A program made the position numbers and the translations under genes. 48,825 nt of DNA from Bacteroidales bacterium (GTDB lineage Bacteria > Bacteroidota > Bacteroidia > Bacteroidales > JAUNSR01), in assembly GCA_030539115.1 (NCBI GenBank), contig JAUNSR010000010.1:62540-111364 (forward strand). The letters run 5' to 3'. Numbering within the stretch: the stretch's first letter is position 1; every line of letters starts with the position of its first letter. The notes beneath the pieces were generated by a model, which saw only the letters and a program-made list of their open reading frames with translations, was not told the DNA's origin and did no database searches. Shown here one piece after another: positions 18,280-27,129 of the stretch.

Positions 18280-19170
18280 CTACCACTTGGAAACTCTGCA
18301 TTTGTAAATATTCAGATCATTATCCACTATCTTAAATTCATCGTTGTGGATGTATATATTATGTGTCCACCAGCTTATTTCAGCTTTAGTGTAAACTACA
18401 GCTCCTGTTTTTTTATTATAATTTACCGATTTAATATTCTCACTTTCTTTAAATGGTTCAAATGGAGAAAATTTATTGCTGTTTATGTCAAATATATAAA
18501 CACCCTTATGAGCTGTAATCAAAATTTCATTATCATTAACCTTCATCAAATCATGTCCACCAACTAAAGGTATTGTAAACCTATTCTCCAAAGTCAAAGA
18601 TTTATTGCCACCTTTTCGATTATTTAAAGAATACTCCCTAAGTTCGTCATAACCCAAAGCATACAGCCTTTTTTGCTTTTTCATCCAAACCACGCCGTGT
18701 CCTGAATACAAAGAGTCTCTGAATATTGTCTCATTTGGTTTATTAATATCAAAAAGCTCCACGCTGTTTCCCTTTGGATGAGTTGACAGGGCAACTGCAA
18801 TTATCCCTTTTGGAAGCAATTCAGCAGAATGAGCCATTGGAACATAGGCATAAAACAAACACTTCTTACTTTTTCTATCTATTAAAGCCACACCGTTGGA
18901 AGATGATGTTAAAAGAATTTGTTTATTGCCATTAACCGATTTACATTCATCAAGTGTTGAAAAATATTTGTGAAAACTTTCCGGAATATGATCCTTTGCA
19001 TCATCAATGCTCCACTGCCAAACCAAATCCGTCTTCCCATTTTTAAGATCTTCCACATTAACTATTTTAACTTTATTGTCACCGCAATAAATAACCTCTT
19101 TTTGAGCTTTTAAACTTAAAGAAGATATACTCATCAAAACTAAAAAGGTGTAAATCAAATATTTTTTCAT
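18280..19170 (-). CDS. Exported beta-propeller protein, DUF6528-like
   Basis: A 296-residue protein with a cleavable signal peptide (1-22, ending SLKAQ). The rest reads as short beta-propeller blades (KVKIVNVEDL, GVALIDRKSKKCLFY, GVYIFDINSNKF), matching the DUF6528 type often found in Bacteroidota glycan loci. No function is established for the family that I know of; the conserved SGHGVVW and GGHDLMKVNDNEIL-like segments may mark the propeller face. It is read in the same direction as susC but separated from it by nearly 1 kb, so it is probably transcribed separately. The shared inverted-repeat module lies about 510 bases upstream. Confidence 0.65.
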   Translation of the reverse strand: MKKYLIYTFLVLMSISSLSLKAQKEVIYCGDNKVKIVNVEDLKNGKTDLVWQWSIDDAKDHIPESFHKYFSTLDECKSVNGNKQILLTSSSNGVALIDRKSKKCLFYAYVPMAHSAELLPKGIIAVALSTHPKGNSVELFDINKPNETIFRDSLYSGHGVVWMKKQKRLYALGYDELREYSLNNRKGGNKSLTLENRFTIPLVGGHDLMKVNDNEILITAHKGVYIFDINSNKFSPFEPFKESENIKSVNYNKKTGAVVYTKAEISWWTHNIYIHNDEFKIVDNDLNIYKCRVSKW

Positions 19171-19679
19171 AATATTAAATAATTAACAACTGTTTTTCAC
19201 TTTTCCAATTGATAATCAAAAAAGAGATTCTTGACCAAGATAGTCTTTCATCAGATTTTATTGAGCCAACTCATTGAATAAACTCTTTCGATTGTGAACA
19301 TCAGTATCATAAAATTAGTTGATTCTCATCACGAGCCTAAATTAAGGATAAAAATTAACTTAATTAATTTTTTGTACGCTATAACTTTAAAACGACATTA
19401 TAGAATTTTGCTTGTATTTATTTTGGGTAAAAAGTAATATTATTATATATGTATTTCTAATTTAAATGGATAATCATTTCACAAATATTCATGATTTAAT
19501 ATTCAAATCATCATTGATATATAAATCATTAAAAACAATAATCATTTTTTATAAACTTCTAAATTTTGACACAAATCAATAAAATTGCGACAATAAAAAT
19601 TTCAAATCCCTATTTTTCAGACAATTAGTCAAATTTTTAAATTTTAAATTGTCCTCAATTAAATTTTCTTTGTCAAAAA

Positions 19680-19786
19680 ATCGATTTTAATTGGCAATAA
19701 CATTTTTTTAATCAGTCTTTTTAAAATTTTCCACAGTGAAAAGCACAAAAAAACCAAATAAAATCATGAAAAGACTGATTAAAATT
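19680..19786 (-). promoter_or_regulatory. Bipartite inverted repeat plus ATTGCCAA/ATCGAT boxes, copy B
   Basis: The arms at 19704-19721 and 19769-19786 match as inverted repeats at 16 of 18 positions (AATCAGTCTTTT/AAAAGACTGATT), with a 47-base spacer. Read on the minus strand, the second arm is followed by ATTGCCAA and ATCGAT (complement of 19680-19698), the same order as in copy A at 945-1017. It lies about 510 bases before the DUF6528-like gene and is probably bound by the same regulator as copy A. Confidence 0.6.
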
Positions 19787-20138
19787 CAAGTTTTCAGAAT
19801 TGACATAAGAAAATTGATGGTATTTCTTTCAAAATAATTGATGACATAAGAATTTCATATCTATTTTAGTAAGCATTCAACAATATAAAACCATAAAAAT
19901 TGACAAATAATACATAAACGGCTATTAATCTATACCAAAGGTTCAAACATTAATCATATCACTATTTTAAAGATTGAATTTTGAATAAAAATAGGCAATA
20001 ACAATCAGGCAAATAATTAAATCACAAAGTCTAAGCTTGAATATCCACAAAAAATTTTTATTAAAGCACAGAGAATGAGTATTTTCTCTATAAAAAGATT
20101 AACAATGCAATAAAAAACATCAGAACTCTATAGAACAA

Positions 20139-20175
20139 AAAAACTCCTGCCATCAAAATGATAACAGGAGTTTTT
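20139..20175 (-). terminator. Terminator of the NifU-like/GGGtGRT operon
   Basis: AAAAACTCCTG (20139-20149) pairs with CAGGAGTTTTT (20165-20175). On the minus strand the stem ends in a T run. Confidence 0.85.
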
Positions 20176-20192
20176 GAATTATTTCTAAAAAA

Positions 20193-21194
20193 TTATTTAG
20201 ACAAAGCCTGAGCTACATTTACAGCTACAGCAACTGTAGCGCCAACCATAGGGTTGTTACCCATACCAAGGAATCCCATCATTTCTACGTGAGCAGGAAC
20301 TGATGAAGAACCGGCAAATTGAGCATCTCCGTGCATACGTCCCATAGTATCTGTCATTCCGTAAGAAGCAGGACCTGCTGCCATATTATCAGGATGAAGA
20401 GTACGACCAGTACCACCACCGGAAGCTACAGAGAAATATTTATGTCCGTTTTCCATACATTCTTTTTTGTAAGTACCTGCAACAGGATGTTGGAAACGAG
20501 TTGGGTTTGTAGAGTTACCAGTGATAGAAACATCAACGCCTTCAGCACGCATGATAGCAACACCTTCACGAACGTCGTCAGCGCCATAACATTTAACTTT
20601 AGAGCGTAGGCCATCGGAATATGATTTTTCCATAACTACGTTTAAAGCACCGGTATAATAGTCAAACTGAGTTTGAACATAAGTAAAGCCATTGATACGA
20701 GAGATGATCTGAGCAGCATCTTTACCAAGACCGTTCAAAATAACGCGCAAAGGTTCTTTACGAACTTTGTTTGCCATTTCAGCGATTTTGATAGCTCCCT
20801 CAGCAGCAGCGAAAGATTCGTGACCTGCAAGGAAAGCGAAACATTTAGTTTCTTCACGAAGCAAACGAGCAGCAAGATTGCCATGTCCGATACCTACCTT
20901 ACGGTCATCAGCAACAGATCCGGGGATACAGAAAGCCTGAAGACCTTCACCGATAGCCTCAGCAGCATCAGCAGCGTGAGAAGCACCTTTTTTGATAGCG
21001 ATAGCAGCTCCAACAACATACGCCCATTTAGCATTCTCAAAGCATATAGGCTGAGTTTCTTCACATGTTTTGTACGGATTGATACCTTTAGCGTCGCAAA
21101 TAGCTTTTGCTTCGTCGATATCTTTGATGCCGTAAGAATTCAACACTGCGTTGATTTGGTTTATACGGCGATCGTAACTTTCAAATAAAGCCAT
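20193..21194 (-). CDS. GGGtGRT family protein
   Basis: A 333-residue soluble protein carrying the defining heptad GGGTGRT at 259-265, in a conserved-looking block SVASGGGTGRTLHPDNMAAG. Other glycine-rich or charged motifs are GHGN (103-106), AGHESFAAAEGA (123-134) and GMGNNPMVGAT (310-320). Seven cysteines are present (33, 44, 51, 89, 118, 202, 246). The family (PF14057) has no established activity that I know of. Here it is the last gene of an operon with a NifU/IscU-like scaffold, so an iron-sulfur or metal-cofactor link is a reasonable inference. Codons are dominated by preferred types, suggesting high expression. Confidence 0.93.
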   Translation of the reverse strand: MALFESYDRRINQINAVLNSYGIKDIDEAKAICDAKGINPYKTCEETQPICFENAKWAYVVGAAIAIKKGASHAADAAEAIGEGLQAFCIPGSVADDRKVGIGHGNLAARLLREETKCFAFLAGHESFAAAEGAIKIAEMANKVRKEPLRVILNGLGKDAAQIISRINGFTYVQTQFDYYTGALNVVMEKSYSDGLRSKVKCYGADDVREGVAIMRAEGVDVSITGNSTNPTRFQHPVAGTYKKECMENGHKYFSVASGGGTGRTLHPDNMAAGPASYGMTDTMGRMHGDAQFAGSSSVPAHVEMMGFLGMGNNPMVGATVAVAVNVAQALSK

Positions 21195-21312
21195 ATTATT
21201 TTTTTTATTTTGTTCTTAATGAATAATGATGGAGAATAAAATATAAATACCCTCCTTTTTGGAATTACCCGATAGAAAATCCTTTTTATTAGATATGAAA
21301 AGAGATATACCC

Positions 21313-21504
21313 CTATTTCATATTTTTTTTAATAAGAAAGATCGAAACGATAAGGTTAAAAACAATCATTGCTCCCCCCATTGCGCACAATACACTTTTC
21401 ATAGGCATAGCAAGATGCCAGAAATATGCTGTAAAACCAAGGCTTACAACCGTAGTTACAACACATAAAATGCGAAGGATAAGCAAGATTAGTTTTTTAT
21501 TCAT
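21313..21504 (-). CDS. Small two-helix membrane protein between nifU-like and GGGtGRT genes
   Basis: A 63-residue protein: KK, a hydrophobic helix (about 5-27), a short polar turn around the MPMKS segment, a second helix (about 36-57) and a basic KKNMK tail. Its ATG overlaps the end of the NifU-like gene by eight bases (21497-21504), the arrangement expected for translational coupling, which is the main reason to accept so short a gene. It lies 118 bases before the GGGtGRT gene. I do not recognise a family. If real, it could anchor or partner the other two products at the membrane. Confidence 0.65.
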   Translation of the reverse strand: MNKKLILLILRILCVVTTVVSLGFTAYFWHLAMPMKSVLCAMGGAMIVFNLIVSIFLIKKNMK

Positions 21505-22189
21505 GACGTGGGTTGATATATTTTACTGCATCTTTAAAACGTCCGTATGTACCTTTTGCTTTTTCCAAAGCTTCAGCAGCGGGAGTGCCTTTTGTTACAG
21601 CTTCCATAAATTTACCAAGGTGAATGAACTCGTAACCGATAACTTCGTTGTCAGCATCAAGAGCCATACGAGTACAATATCCTTCAGCCATTTCCAAATA
21701 ACGAGTACCTTTAACTTTTGTACCATACATTGTTCCAACTTGAGAACGAAGACCTTTGCCTAAATCTTCAAGACCGGCACCGATAGCAAGACCACCCTCA
21801 GAAAAAGCAGACTGAGTACGTCCGTATGCAATTTGAAGGAAAAGTTCGCGCATTGCCGTATTGATAGCATCGCAAACAAGGTCAGTATTAAGAGCTTCCA
21901 AAAGAGTTTTTCCAGGAAGGATTTCTGAAGCCATAGCTGCAGAGTGAGTCATACCAGAACAACCGATTGTTTCAACCAAAGCCTCTTCAATGATACCGTC
22001 TTTAACGTTCAAAGTAAGCTTACAAGCACCTTGCTGAGGAGCACACCAGCCAATACCGTGAGTTAATCCTGAAATGTCAGTGATTTGTTTTGATCTTACC
22101 CATTTTCCTTCTTCAGGAATCGGAGCGCATTGGTGATTGGCGCCTTTTTTTACAACACACATGTGTTCTACTTCGTGTGAATAAATCAT
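21497..22189 (-). CDS. NifU/IscU-like iron-sulfur cluster assembly scaffold protein
   Basis: A 230-residue protein whose central part resembles the IscU/NifU-N scaffold: C49, C56, and GCSGMTHSAAMASEIL with C77, plus GKTL (93-96) and C106. It is longer than a typical IscU (about 130 residues), with extra N-terminal (CVVKKGANHQC) and C-terminal segments. Scaffolds of this class assemble [Fe-S] clusters for transfer to apo-proteins. No cysteine desulfurase is adjacent. It is the first gene of the operon with the small membrane protein and the GGGtGRT gene, behind a good promoter at 22248-22279. Confidence 0.88.
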   Translation of the reverse strand: MIYSHEVEHMCVVKKGANHQCAPIPEEGKWVRSKQITDISGLTHGIGWCAPQQGACKLTLNVKDGIIEEALVETIGCSGMTHSAAMASEILPGKTLLEALNTDLVCDAINTAMRELFLQIAYGRTQSAFSEGGLAIGAGLEDLGKGLRSQVGTMYGTKVKGTRYLEMAEGYCTRMALDADNEVIGYEFIHLGKFMEAVTKGTPAAEALEKAKGTYGRFKDAVKYINPRHE

Positions 22190-22247
22190 AATTCGCTGTT
22201 TTGTTTATAAGTGATGAATAGTCTTAAAAGTCTATTTTTTTGTTCAG

Positions 22248-22279
22248 CAAAGTTAAACGTTTTCTCTTATTATACCAAA
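22248..22279 (-). promoter_or_regulatory. Promoter of the NifU-like/GGGtGRT operon
   Basis: On the minus strand TTTG (complement of 22276-22279), a 20-base spacer and TAACTTTG (complement of 22248-22255). It is close to consensus and about 60 bases before the start codon. Confidence 0.75.
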
Positions 22280-22391
22280 GATTTTCTTTTCTTGTATAAA
22301 GCTCTTAAATTATGTTTTACCAAGAATTTAAATAAATTAACTTTATAACACTTTAAAGCTAAAATATTGGTAGTTTTTAATTATGGCTGTA

Positions 22392-22422
22392 TTTGAATTA
22401 TGAAATAAAAATATCAACTTTG
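22392..22422 (+). promoter_or_regulatory. Promoter of pfp
   Basis: TTTG (22392-22395), a 19-base spacer and CAACTTTG (22415-22422), one base off TAnnTTTG. The start codon is 53 bases downstream. Confidence 0.75.
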
Positions 22423-22474
22423 CACAGCAATTAGCAGGTTATTAATTAAAAATACAGATAATCCTAATAGATTT

Positions 22475-24118
22475 ATGAAAAAAAGTGCTTTACAGACTGC
22501 ACGTGCAGCCTATCAACCAAAATTGCCTAAAGCTTTAAAAGGTTCGGTTAAAGTAAACGAAGGAGCTCCTACTCAATCGGTTGCCGATCAGGAAGCTATC
22601 GCAAAACTTTTCCCTAACACCTATGCAATGCCTTCAATAACATTTGTTGAAAGCAATGATTCTGACAATGCTATCGCTATCAATGCCGGTGTTATTCTTT
22701 CTGGTGGTCAGGCTCCGGGCGGACACAATGTAATTGCCGGTCTTTATGACGGATTGAAGAAAATGAACCCTTCTAACAAGCTTTATGGTTTTCTTCTTGG
22801 TCCCGGTGGTCTTGTTGATCATAATTATATTGAATTGACAGACGAAATTATCGATGAATACCGTAATACCGGAGGTTTCGATATTATTGGTTCAGGTCGT
22901 ACAAAACTTGAAACTAAAGAGCAGTTTGACAAAGGTCTTGAAATCCTTAAAGAACTAAAAATCGGTGCTTTAGTTATTATCGGAGGTGACGATTCAAATA
23001 CTAATGCTTGTGTTTTAGCTGAGTACTATGCTCAGATTAAAGCAGGCGTTCAGGTTATTGGTTGCCCTAAAACTATTGACGGAGACTTGAAAAACTCTGA
23101 GATAGCGACATCTTTCGGTTTCGATACTGCTTGTAAAGTTTACTCAGAAGTTATCGGTAATATCGAACGCGACTGTAACTCAGCTAAAAAATACTGGCAC
23201 TTTATCAAACTTATGGGTCGCTCTGCTTCTCATATCGCTTTGGAATGCGCTTTGCAAACTCAGCCAAACATGTGTATCATCTCTGAAGAGGTAGAGGCAA
23301 AAAACATGACTTTGGATGAAGTTATCGAACAAATCGCTCAAGTTGTTGCTATGCGTGCCGCTAATGGCGACAATTATGGAACAGTTCTTATCCCTGAAGG
23401 TTTGATAGAGTTTATTCCTGCAATGAAAAATCTTATTGCAGAGCTTAATGACTTCCTTGCTCATAACGCTTCTGAATTCTCTATGATAAAGAAATCTGCT
23501 CAGCGTGAATATATCATCAACCACCTTTCTGAAGCTAATGCTGCTGTTTATGCAAGTCTTCCTGAGGGTGTTGCCCGTCAGCTTTCTCTTGACCGTGACC
23601 CTCATGGAAACGTTCAGGTTTCTTTGATTGAGACTGAAAAGCTTCTTGGTGAAATGGTTGGACGTCGTCTTGCTGAAATGAAGAAAGATGGAAAATATAA
23701 TGGCAAGTTTGCAACTCAATATCACTTTTTCGGTTATGAAGGACGTTGTGCCGCGCCTTCTAACTTTGATGCCGACTATTGCTATGCCTTAGGTTTCAAC
23801 GCGGCAATGCTGATTGGTGCAGGAAAAACAGGGTATATGTCTGCAATTGAAAACTTGACTGCTCCAGCAGAACAGTGGATAGCAGGTGGTATTCCTATTA
23901 CAATGATGATGAACATGGAACGTCGTCACGGAGAAATGAAACCTGTTATACAAAAAGCGTTGGTAAAACTTGATGGAGCTCCATTTAAAGCTTTTGCTTC
24001 AATGCGTGACGAATGGGCTAAATCTACATCTTACGTTTATCCTGGTCCTATCCAATATTTTGGACCGACAGAAGTTTGTGATCAGCCAACTATTACGTTG
24101 ACTTTGGAAAAAGCTTAA
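22475..24118 (+). CDS. pfp: Pyrophosphate-fructose 6-phosphate 1-phosphotransferase
   Basis: A 547-residue enzyme of the long, plant beta-subunit-like PPi-PFK type, catalysing the reversible conversion of fructose 6-phosphate and PPi to fructose 1,6-bisphosphate. Motifs: GGQAPGGHN (77-85), GGDDSNTNA (170-178) whose second aspartate is characteristic of PPi-dependent enzymes, PKTIDGDL (198-205) with K199 and catalytic D202, and MGRSAS. Length matches the family. It is a single gene with its own promoter and terminator, divergent from the NifU-like operon. It also connects to the fructose phosphate made by the sugar operon at 1.6-4.2 kb. Confidence 0.96.
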   Translation: MKKSALQTARAAYQPKLPKALKGSVKVNEGAPTQSVADQEAIAKLFPNTYAMPSITFVESNDSDNAIAINAGVILSGGQAPGGHNVIAGLYDGLKKMNPSNKLYGFLLGPGGLVDHNYIELTDEIIDEYRNTGGFDIIGSGRTKLETKEQFDKGLEILKELKIGALVIIGGDDSNTNACVLAEYYAQIKAGVQVIGCPKTIDGDLKNSEIATSFGFDTACKVYSEVIGNIERDCNSAKKYWHFIKLMGRSASHIALECALQTQPNMCIISEEVEAKNMTLDEVIEQIAQVVAMRAANGDNYGTVLIPEGLIEFIPAMKNLIAELNDFLAHNASEFSMIKKSAQREYIINHLSEANAAVYASLPEGVARQLSLDRDPHGNVQVSLIETEKLLGEMVGRRLAEMKKDGKYNGKFATQYHFFGYEGRCAAPSNFDADYCYALGFNAAMLIGAGKTGYMSAIENLTAPAEQWIAGGIPITMMMNMERRHGEMKPVIQKALVKLDGAPFKAFASMRDEWAKSTSYVYPGPIQYFGPTEVCDQPTITLTLEKA

Positions 24119-24156
24119 TCAAACTCTTTATTTGAGATTGAAATATTAAAAAAATC

Positions 24157-24220
24157 GAGGTTCTCTCCTATTTATATTATTCAGTTTATGACTAATAGAA
24201 AAGAGAGAGCCTCTTTTTTT
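24157..24220 (+). terminator. Terminator of pfp
   Basis: GAGGTTCTCTC (24157-24167) pairs with GAGAGAGCCTC (24203-24213), one G-U wobble, followed by eight T. The loop is long (35 bases). Confidence 0.8.
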
Positions 24221-24300
24221 TATTTTTAGGATTGTTTATTTACATAAATACCTATATTTATATAAAATAGATACGTCACATTCTATAATTATTTTAAAAA

Positions 24301-24412
24301 ATGAAACCGCCATAACTCACCTAAAGATGAGATACCCAACAGAAGGTATATAAATGGCGCATTTGTACCTTAGAGGTAACGGTTAGAAAAATAAAATTAT
24401 ATACAAATGAAA
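24301..24412 (+). ncRNA. Duplicated structured element, copy 1 (leader of the isomerase gene)
   Basis: 112 bases nearly identical to 35427-35538 (four differences). Predicted helices: P1 AACC/GGTT (24305-24308, 24381-24384); P2 GCCAT/ATGGC (24309-24313, 24354-24358) closing a junction with P3 CTCA/TGAG (24316-24319, 24328-24331) and P4 ATACC/GGTAT (24332-24336, 24345-24349); then P5 TACC/GGTA (24366-24369, 24375-24378). The P3 loop CTAA (24321-24324) is complementary to TTAG in the P5 loop (24370-24373). The conserved block runs into the ATG of the next gene at 24407. No known riboswitch or ribozyme core is recognised. A weak promoter (TTG 24232-24234, TATATTTA 24253-24260) could start the transcript just upstream. 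Confidence 0.6.
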
Positions 24413-25222
24413 AAGCTCCTCTCCTTCATTATATTAATCTCTCTATGTTTTAGCTGTATCAATAAAAATCAAAGTGATGAACAGATTGTTTTAATTAAAA
24501 CCGATTTAGGCAACATTAAAGTTAAACTTTATAATGAAACACCTTTACATAGGGATAATTTCATAAAACTGGTAAAAAGCGGTTTTTATAATGATTTGCT
24601 TTTTCATAGAGTAATCAATGATTTTATGATTCAAGGCGGTGATCCTAATTCTAAAGATGCTCAACCGGAAACTCTTCTTGGTGATGGAGGAACCGGCGAA
24701 AGCATAAAGCCTGAATTTAGATTCCCTGAAATTTTTCATAAGAAAGGTGTTCTTGCCGCTGCAAGAGAGGGCAATGATGTCAATCCGGAAAAACTTTCAA
24801 GCGGCTGTCAATTCTATATCGTTACAGGTAAACAATTTTCCGATTACGATTTAAACGAGATTGAGAGAAAAAGAAAGGAGACTGTTATAAAATTTGAGGT
24901 TAACAAACTTTATAATGATAACATTGAACGCTCTCATCAAATTGAGAATTCCAATGACATGAATGTTCTTCAATTTTATATGGATTCTCTCGAAAACATA
25001 GCAAAAGAGATTTACCTTAAAGATTATGCACCTTTCAAATTTACTGAAGAGCAAAGAAGTATATATAAAACAGAGGGTGGCACACCTTGGCTCGATGGTG
25101 AATATACTGTTTTTGGCGAGATTATTGAAGGATATGATGTTGTAGACAAGATACAGAAGGCAAAAACTGACAGTAATGACAGACCTTTGAGCGATATTAA
25201 AATGAAAATGAAATTATTATAA
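24407..25222 (+). CDS. Cyclophilin-type peptidyl-prolyl isomerase lipoprotein
   Basis: A 271-residue lipoprotein (lipobox LCFSC, Cys at 17) with a cyclophilin domain: FHRVINDFMIQGGDP near 65-80, GVLAAAR near 114-120, and SGCQFYIVTG near 132-141. It catalyses cis-trans isomerisation of proline bonds, here in the periplasm. Between the QFYIV strand and the final GEYTVFGEIIEG segment is a charged helical insertion of about 75 residues, larger than in minimal cyclophilins. Its start codon lies inside the conserved repeat element. The M16 peptidase gene begins one base after its stop, so the two are co-translated and probably act in envelope protein quality control. Confidence 0.92.
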   Translation: MKKLLSFIILISLCFSCINKNQSDEQIVLIKTDLGNIKVKLYNETPLHRDNFIKLVKSGFYNDLLFHRVINDFMIQGGDPNSKDAQPETLLGDGGTGESIKPEFRFPEIFHKKGVLAAAREGNDVNPEKLSSGCQFYIVTGKQFSDYDLNEIERKRKETVIKFEVNKLYNDNIERSHQIENSNDMNVLQFYMDSLENIAKEIYLKDYAPFKFTEEQRSIYKTEGGTPWLDGEYTVFGEIIEGYDVVDKIQKAKTDSNDRPLSDIKMKMKLL

Positions 25223-25223
25223 A

Positions 25224-26465
25224 ATGATAGAGGTAAACAAATATACTTTACAAAACGGACTCAAGCTTCTTCATCATGAGGATAAGAGCACCGAAATGGT
25301 TGCAGTAAACATATTATATAATGTAGGGTCGAGAAATGAAAACCCAAACCAAACAGGCTTCGCTCATCTTTTTGAACATTTAATGTTTGGAGGTTCAAAA
25401 AACATTCCGGACTTTGACACCCCTTTACAGGAGGCAGGTGGTGAAAATAATGCCTGGACAAGCGAAGATATTACAAACTATTACGAAGTTGTTCCAAAAG
25501 AAAACATTGAAATAGCTCTTTGGCTTGAATCAGACAGGATGCTGAGCTTAAACTTTGACAAGAAAAGTCTTGATGTTCAGAAACAAGTAGTAATTGAAGA
25601 GTTTAAACAGCGAAATTTAAACCAGCCCTATGGAGATATTCCTCTAATATTAAGACCTGTTGCCTATACTGTTCATCCTTATATGTGGCCTACAATAGGA
25701 AAAGAGATTTCTCATATTGAAAATGCCCGACTTTCTGATGTTGAGGAGTTCTTTTTCAGTCACTATGCTCCAAACAATGCAATTTTGGCTGTTGCAGGCA
25801 ATATTTCTTTTGAAGAAACGAAAAAAATTGTTGAAAAGTGGTTTGGAGATATCCCTTATCGCCAGTTAAAGCAAAGAGAAATACCTGTTGAACCAATCCA
25901 AACCGAGGAAAGATTCATAGAAGTTTACAAAAATGTTCCTATTGATGCAATAACCAAGGCATATCATATCGGAGGAAGGCTCGATAGTGAATATCATTGC
26001 TATGACATTCTTTCAGACATTCTTTCAAATGGCAGGTCCGCCAGATTAAATCAGCATCTTATTATGGAAAAGAAGCTTTTCTCTGAGGTGAACGCATATA
26101 TTAGCGGGAGCATTGATCCGGGCCTTTTCTATCTTACCGGAAAACCCGCTCCAGGCATATCTTTGGAGCAGGCAGATAAAGCTCTTCAAGAGGAGGTTGA
26201 AATCTTGAAAAACGAGCTTGTTTCAGAATATGAGCTTCGCAAGCTTGTAAATAAGTTTGAATCAAATGATGTTTTTTCAAATATCAATTACCTTAACAAG
26301 GCTACAAATCTGGCTTATTTTGAACTCTTAAGCAAAGCTGAAGACATAAATACAGAGGTAGAAAAATACTATGCTCTTACTCCGGAAAAGCTGAGAGATA
26401 CGGCAAAAAAAATATTTAGAAAAGAAAATTGCACCACTCTTTATTATAGAGCGGCAAAGAAATAA
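25224..26465 (+). CDS. M16 family zinc peptidase
   Basis: A 413-residue pitrilysin/MPP-like peptidase. The inverted zinc motif HLFEH lies at 48-52 (H48, E51, H52), with the downstream glutamate in VVIEEF (125/126) and the conserved NAWTSEDITNYY at 76-87. No signal peptide is visible although the neighbouring isomerase is exported, so location is uncertain. The length is that of a single active half-protein, which normally dimerises. It is translationally linked to the preceding gene by a one-base gap. Confidence 0.92.
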   Translation: MIEVNKYTLQNGLKLLHHEDKSTEMVAVNILYNVGSRNENPNQTGFAHLFEHLMFGGSKNIPDFDTPLQEAGGENNAWTSEDITNYYEVVPKENIEIALWLESDRMLSLNFDKKSLDVQKQVVIEEFKQRNLNQPYGDIPLILRPVAYTVHPYMWPTIGKEISHIENARLSDVEEFFFSHYAPNNAILAVAGNISFEETKKIVEKWFGDIPYRQLKQREIPVEPIQTEERFIEVYKNVPIDAITKAYHIGGRLDSEYHCYDILSDILSNGRSARLNQHLIMEKKLFSEVNAYISGSIDPGLFYLTGKPAPGISLEQADKALQEEVEILKNELVSEYELRKLVNKFESNDVFSNINYLNKATNLAYFELLSKAEDINTEVEKYYALTPEKLRDTAKKIFRKENCTTLYYRAAKK

Positions 26466-26589
26466 GATGATATGTATTTTTATAATGGAGGTAGTCTTTA
26501 TTAATAATTTTTAGATTATTAACATCGACCTCTTCAACAAATGGAATGTTATAAAAATGAATAGCTATTTTATAACCATACCATTTATT

Positions 26590-27129
26590 ATGAAAAAATA
26601 TTTTTGGCTTATTATTTTCTTGTCAGTATTTTTCGGCGGATGCAAAAGCACGCAATTTAATGAAGAAGTTAAGGATAAGAACAACGGATATAATGAAAGG
26701 CTTTATGCAGAGGCTTTAAATGCAATTGAAAACAACAGTTTTGTTATGGAAATTGATAAAGCCACTTTTCGTTCCGGCAGTACTGCCTATCTTTTCTCAC
26801 ATCTCAATTTTATTGAGGTTGATGGCAAGCATGGAGTGATTCAGGTAGCTTTCGACACCTATCGTCCAACACCAAATGGGTTAGGCGGAATTACTGTTGA
26901 TGGCAACATTTATGGAGTAAAGTTTTCCAAGAACGAAAAAGGAAAGGTCTCTTATGCCTACAGTGTACAAGGAATTTCTGTTTCAGCCCAGGTTTTGATA
27001 ACATTGTATGCAGGAGGCAATTATGCCGCCGCCACAGTTTCTCCAAACTTCAATTCAAATAAGATTTATTTTTCCGGAAGAATTGTTTCTATTAATGAAT
27101 CCAACATCTTCAAGGGACGAAGCAATTGA
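26590..27129 (+). CDS. DUF4251 domain lipoprotein
   Basis: 179 residues when started at 26590, where MKKYFWLIIF...FFGGC gives a lipobox (Cys about 18); the upstream Met at 26557 would bury it. The mature part matches the DUF4251 pattern: a helical start (LYAEALNAIENNSFVMEIDKA), then beta structure with LNFIEVDGKHGVIQVAF and a GGNYAAATVSPNFN-like strand ending in ISGRIV-like FSGRIVSI. The family is common in Bacteroidota and has no known activity. It is 124 bases after the peptidase gene, possibly same transcript. Confidence 0.82.
   Translation: MKKYFWLIIFLSVFFGGCKSTQFNEEVKDKNNGYNERLYAEALNAIENNSFVMEIDKATFRSGSTAYLFSHLNFIEVDGKHGVIQVAFDTYRPTPNGLGGITVDGNIYGVKFSKNEKGKVSYAYSVQGISVSAQVLITLYAGGNYAAATVSPNFNSNKIYFSGRIVSINESNIFKGRSN

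Larger units (their letters stand above)
19171..20192. other. Long AT-rich intergenic region with shared regulatory module
   Basis: About 1 kb without genes. It holds the second copy of the bipartite inverted repeat (19680-19786), a GAGCCTAAATTA box (19334-19345) resembling one upstream of susC, and at the right end the terminator of the GGGtGRT operon. No consensus promoter is evident on the minus strand. Confidence 0.5.

Noticed and set aside
21470..21763. 97-residue and other open frames opposite the NifU-like, GGGtGRT and pfp genes
   Set aside because: They are antisense shadows of strongly coding genes with biased codon use, have odd composition, and show no start context.
24309..24358. 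Three-way junction resembling a hammerhead ribozyme or purine riboswitch
   Set aside because: The junction strands lack the hammerhead CUGANGA/GAAA core, and the loops lack the purine-riboswitch conserved junction bases. The topology alone is not enough.
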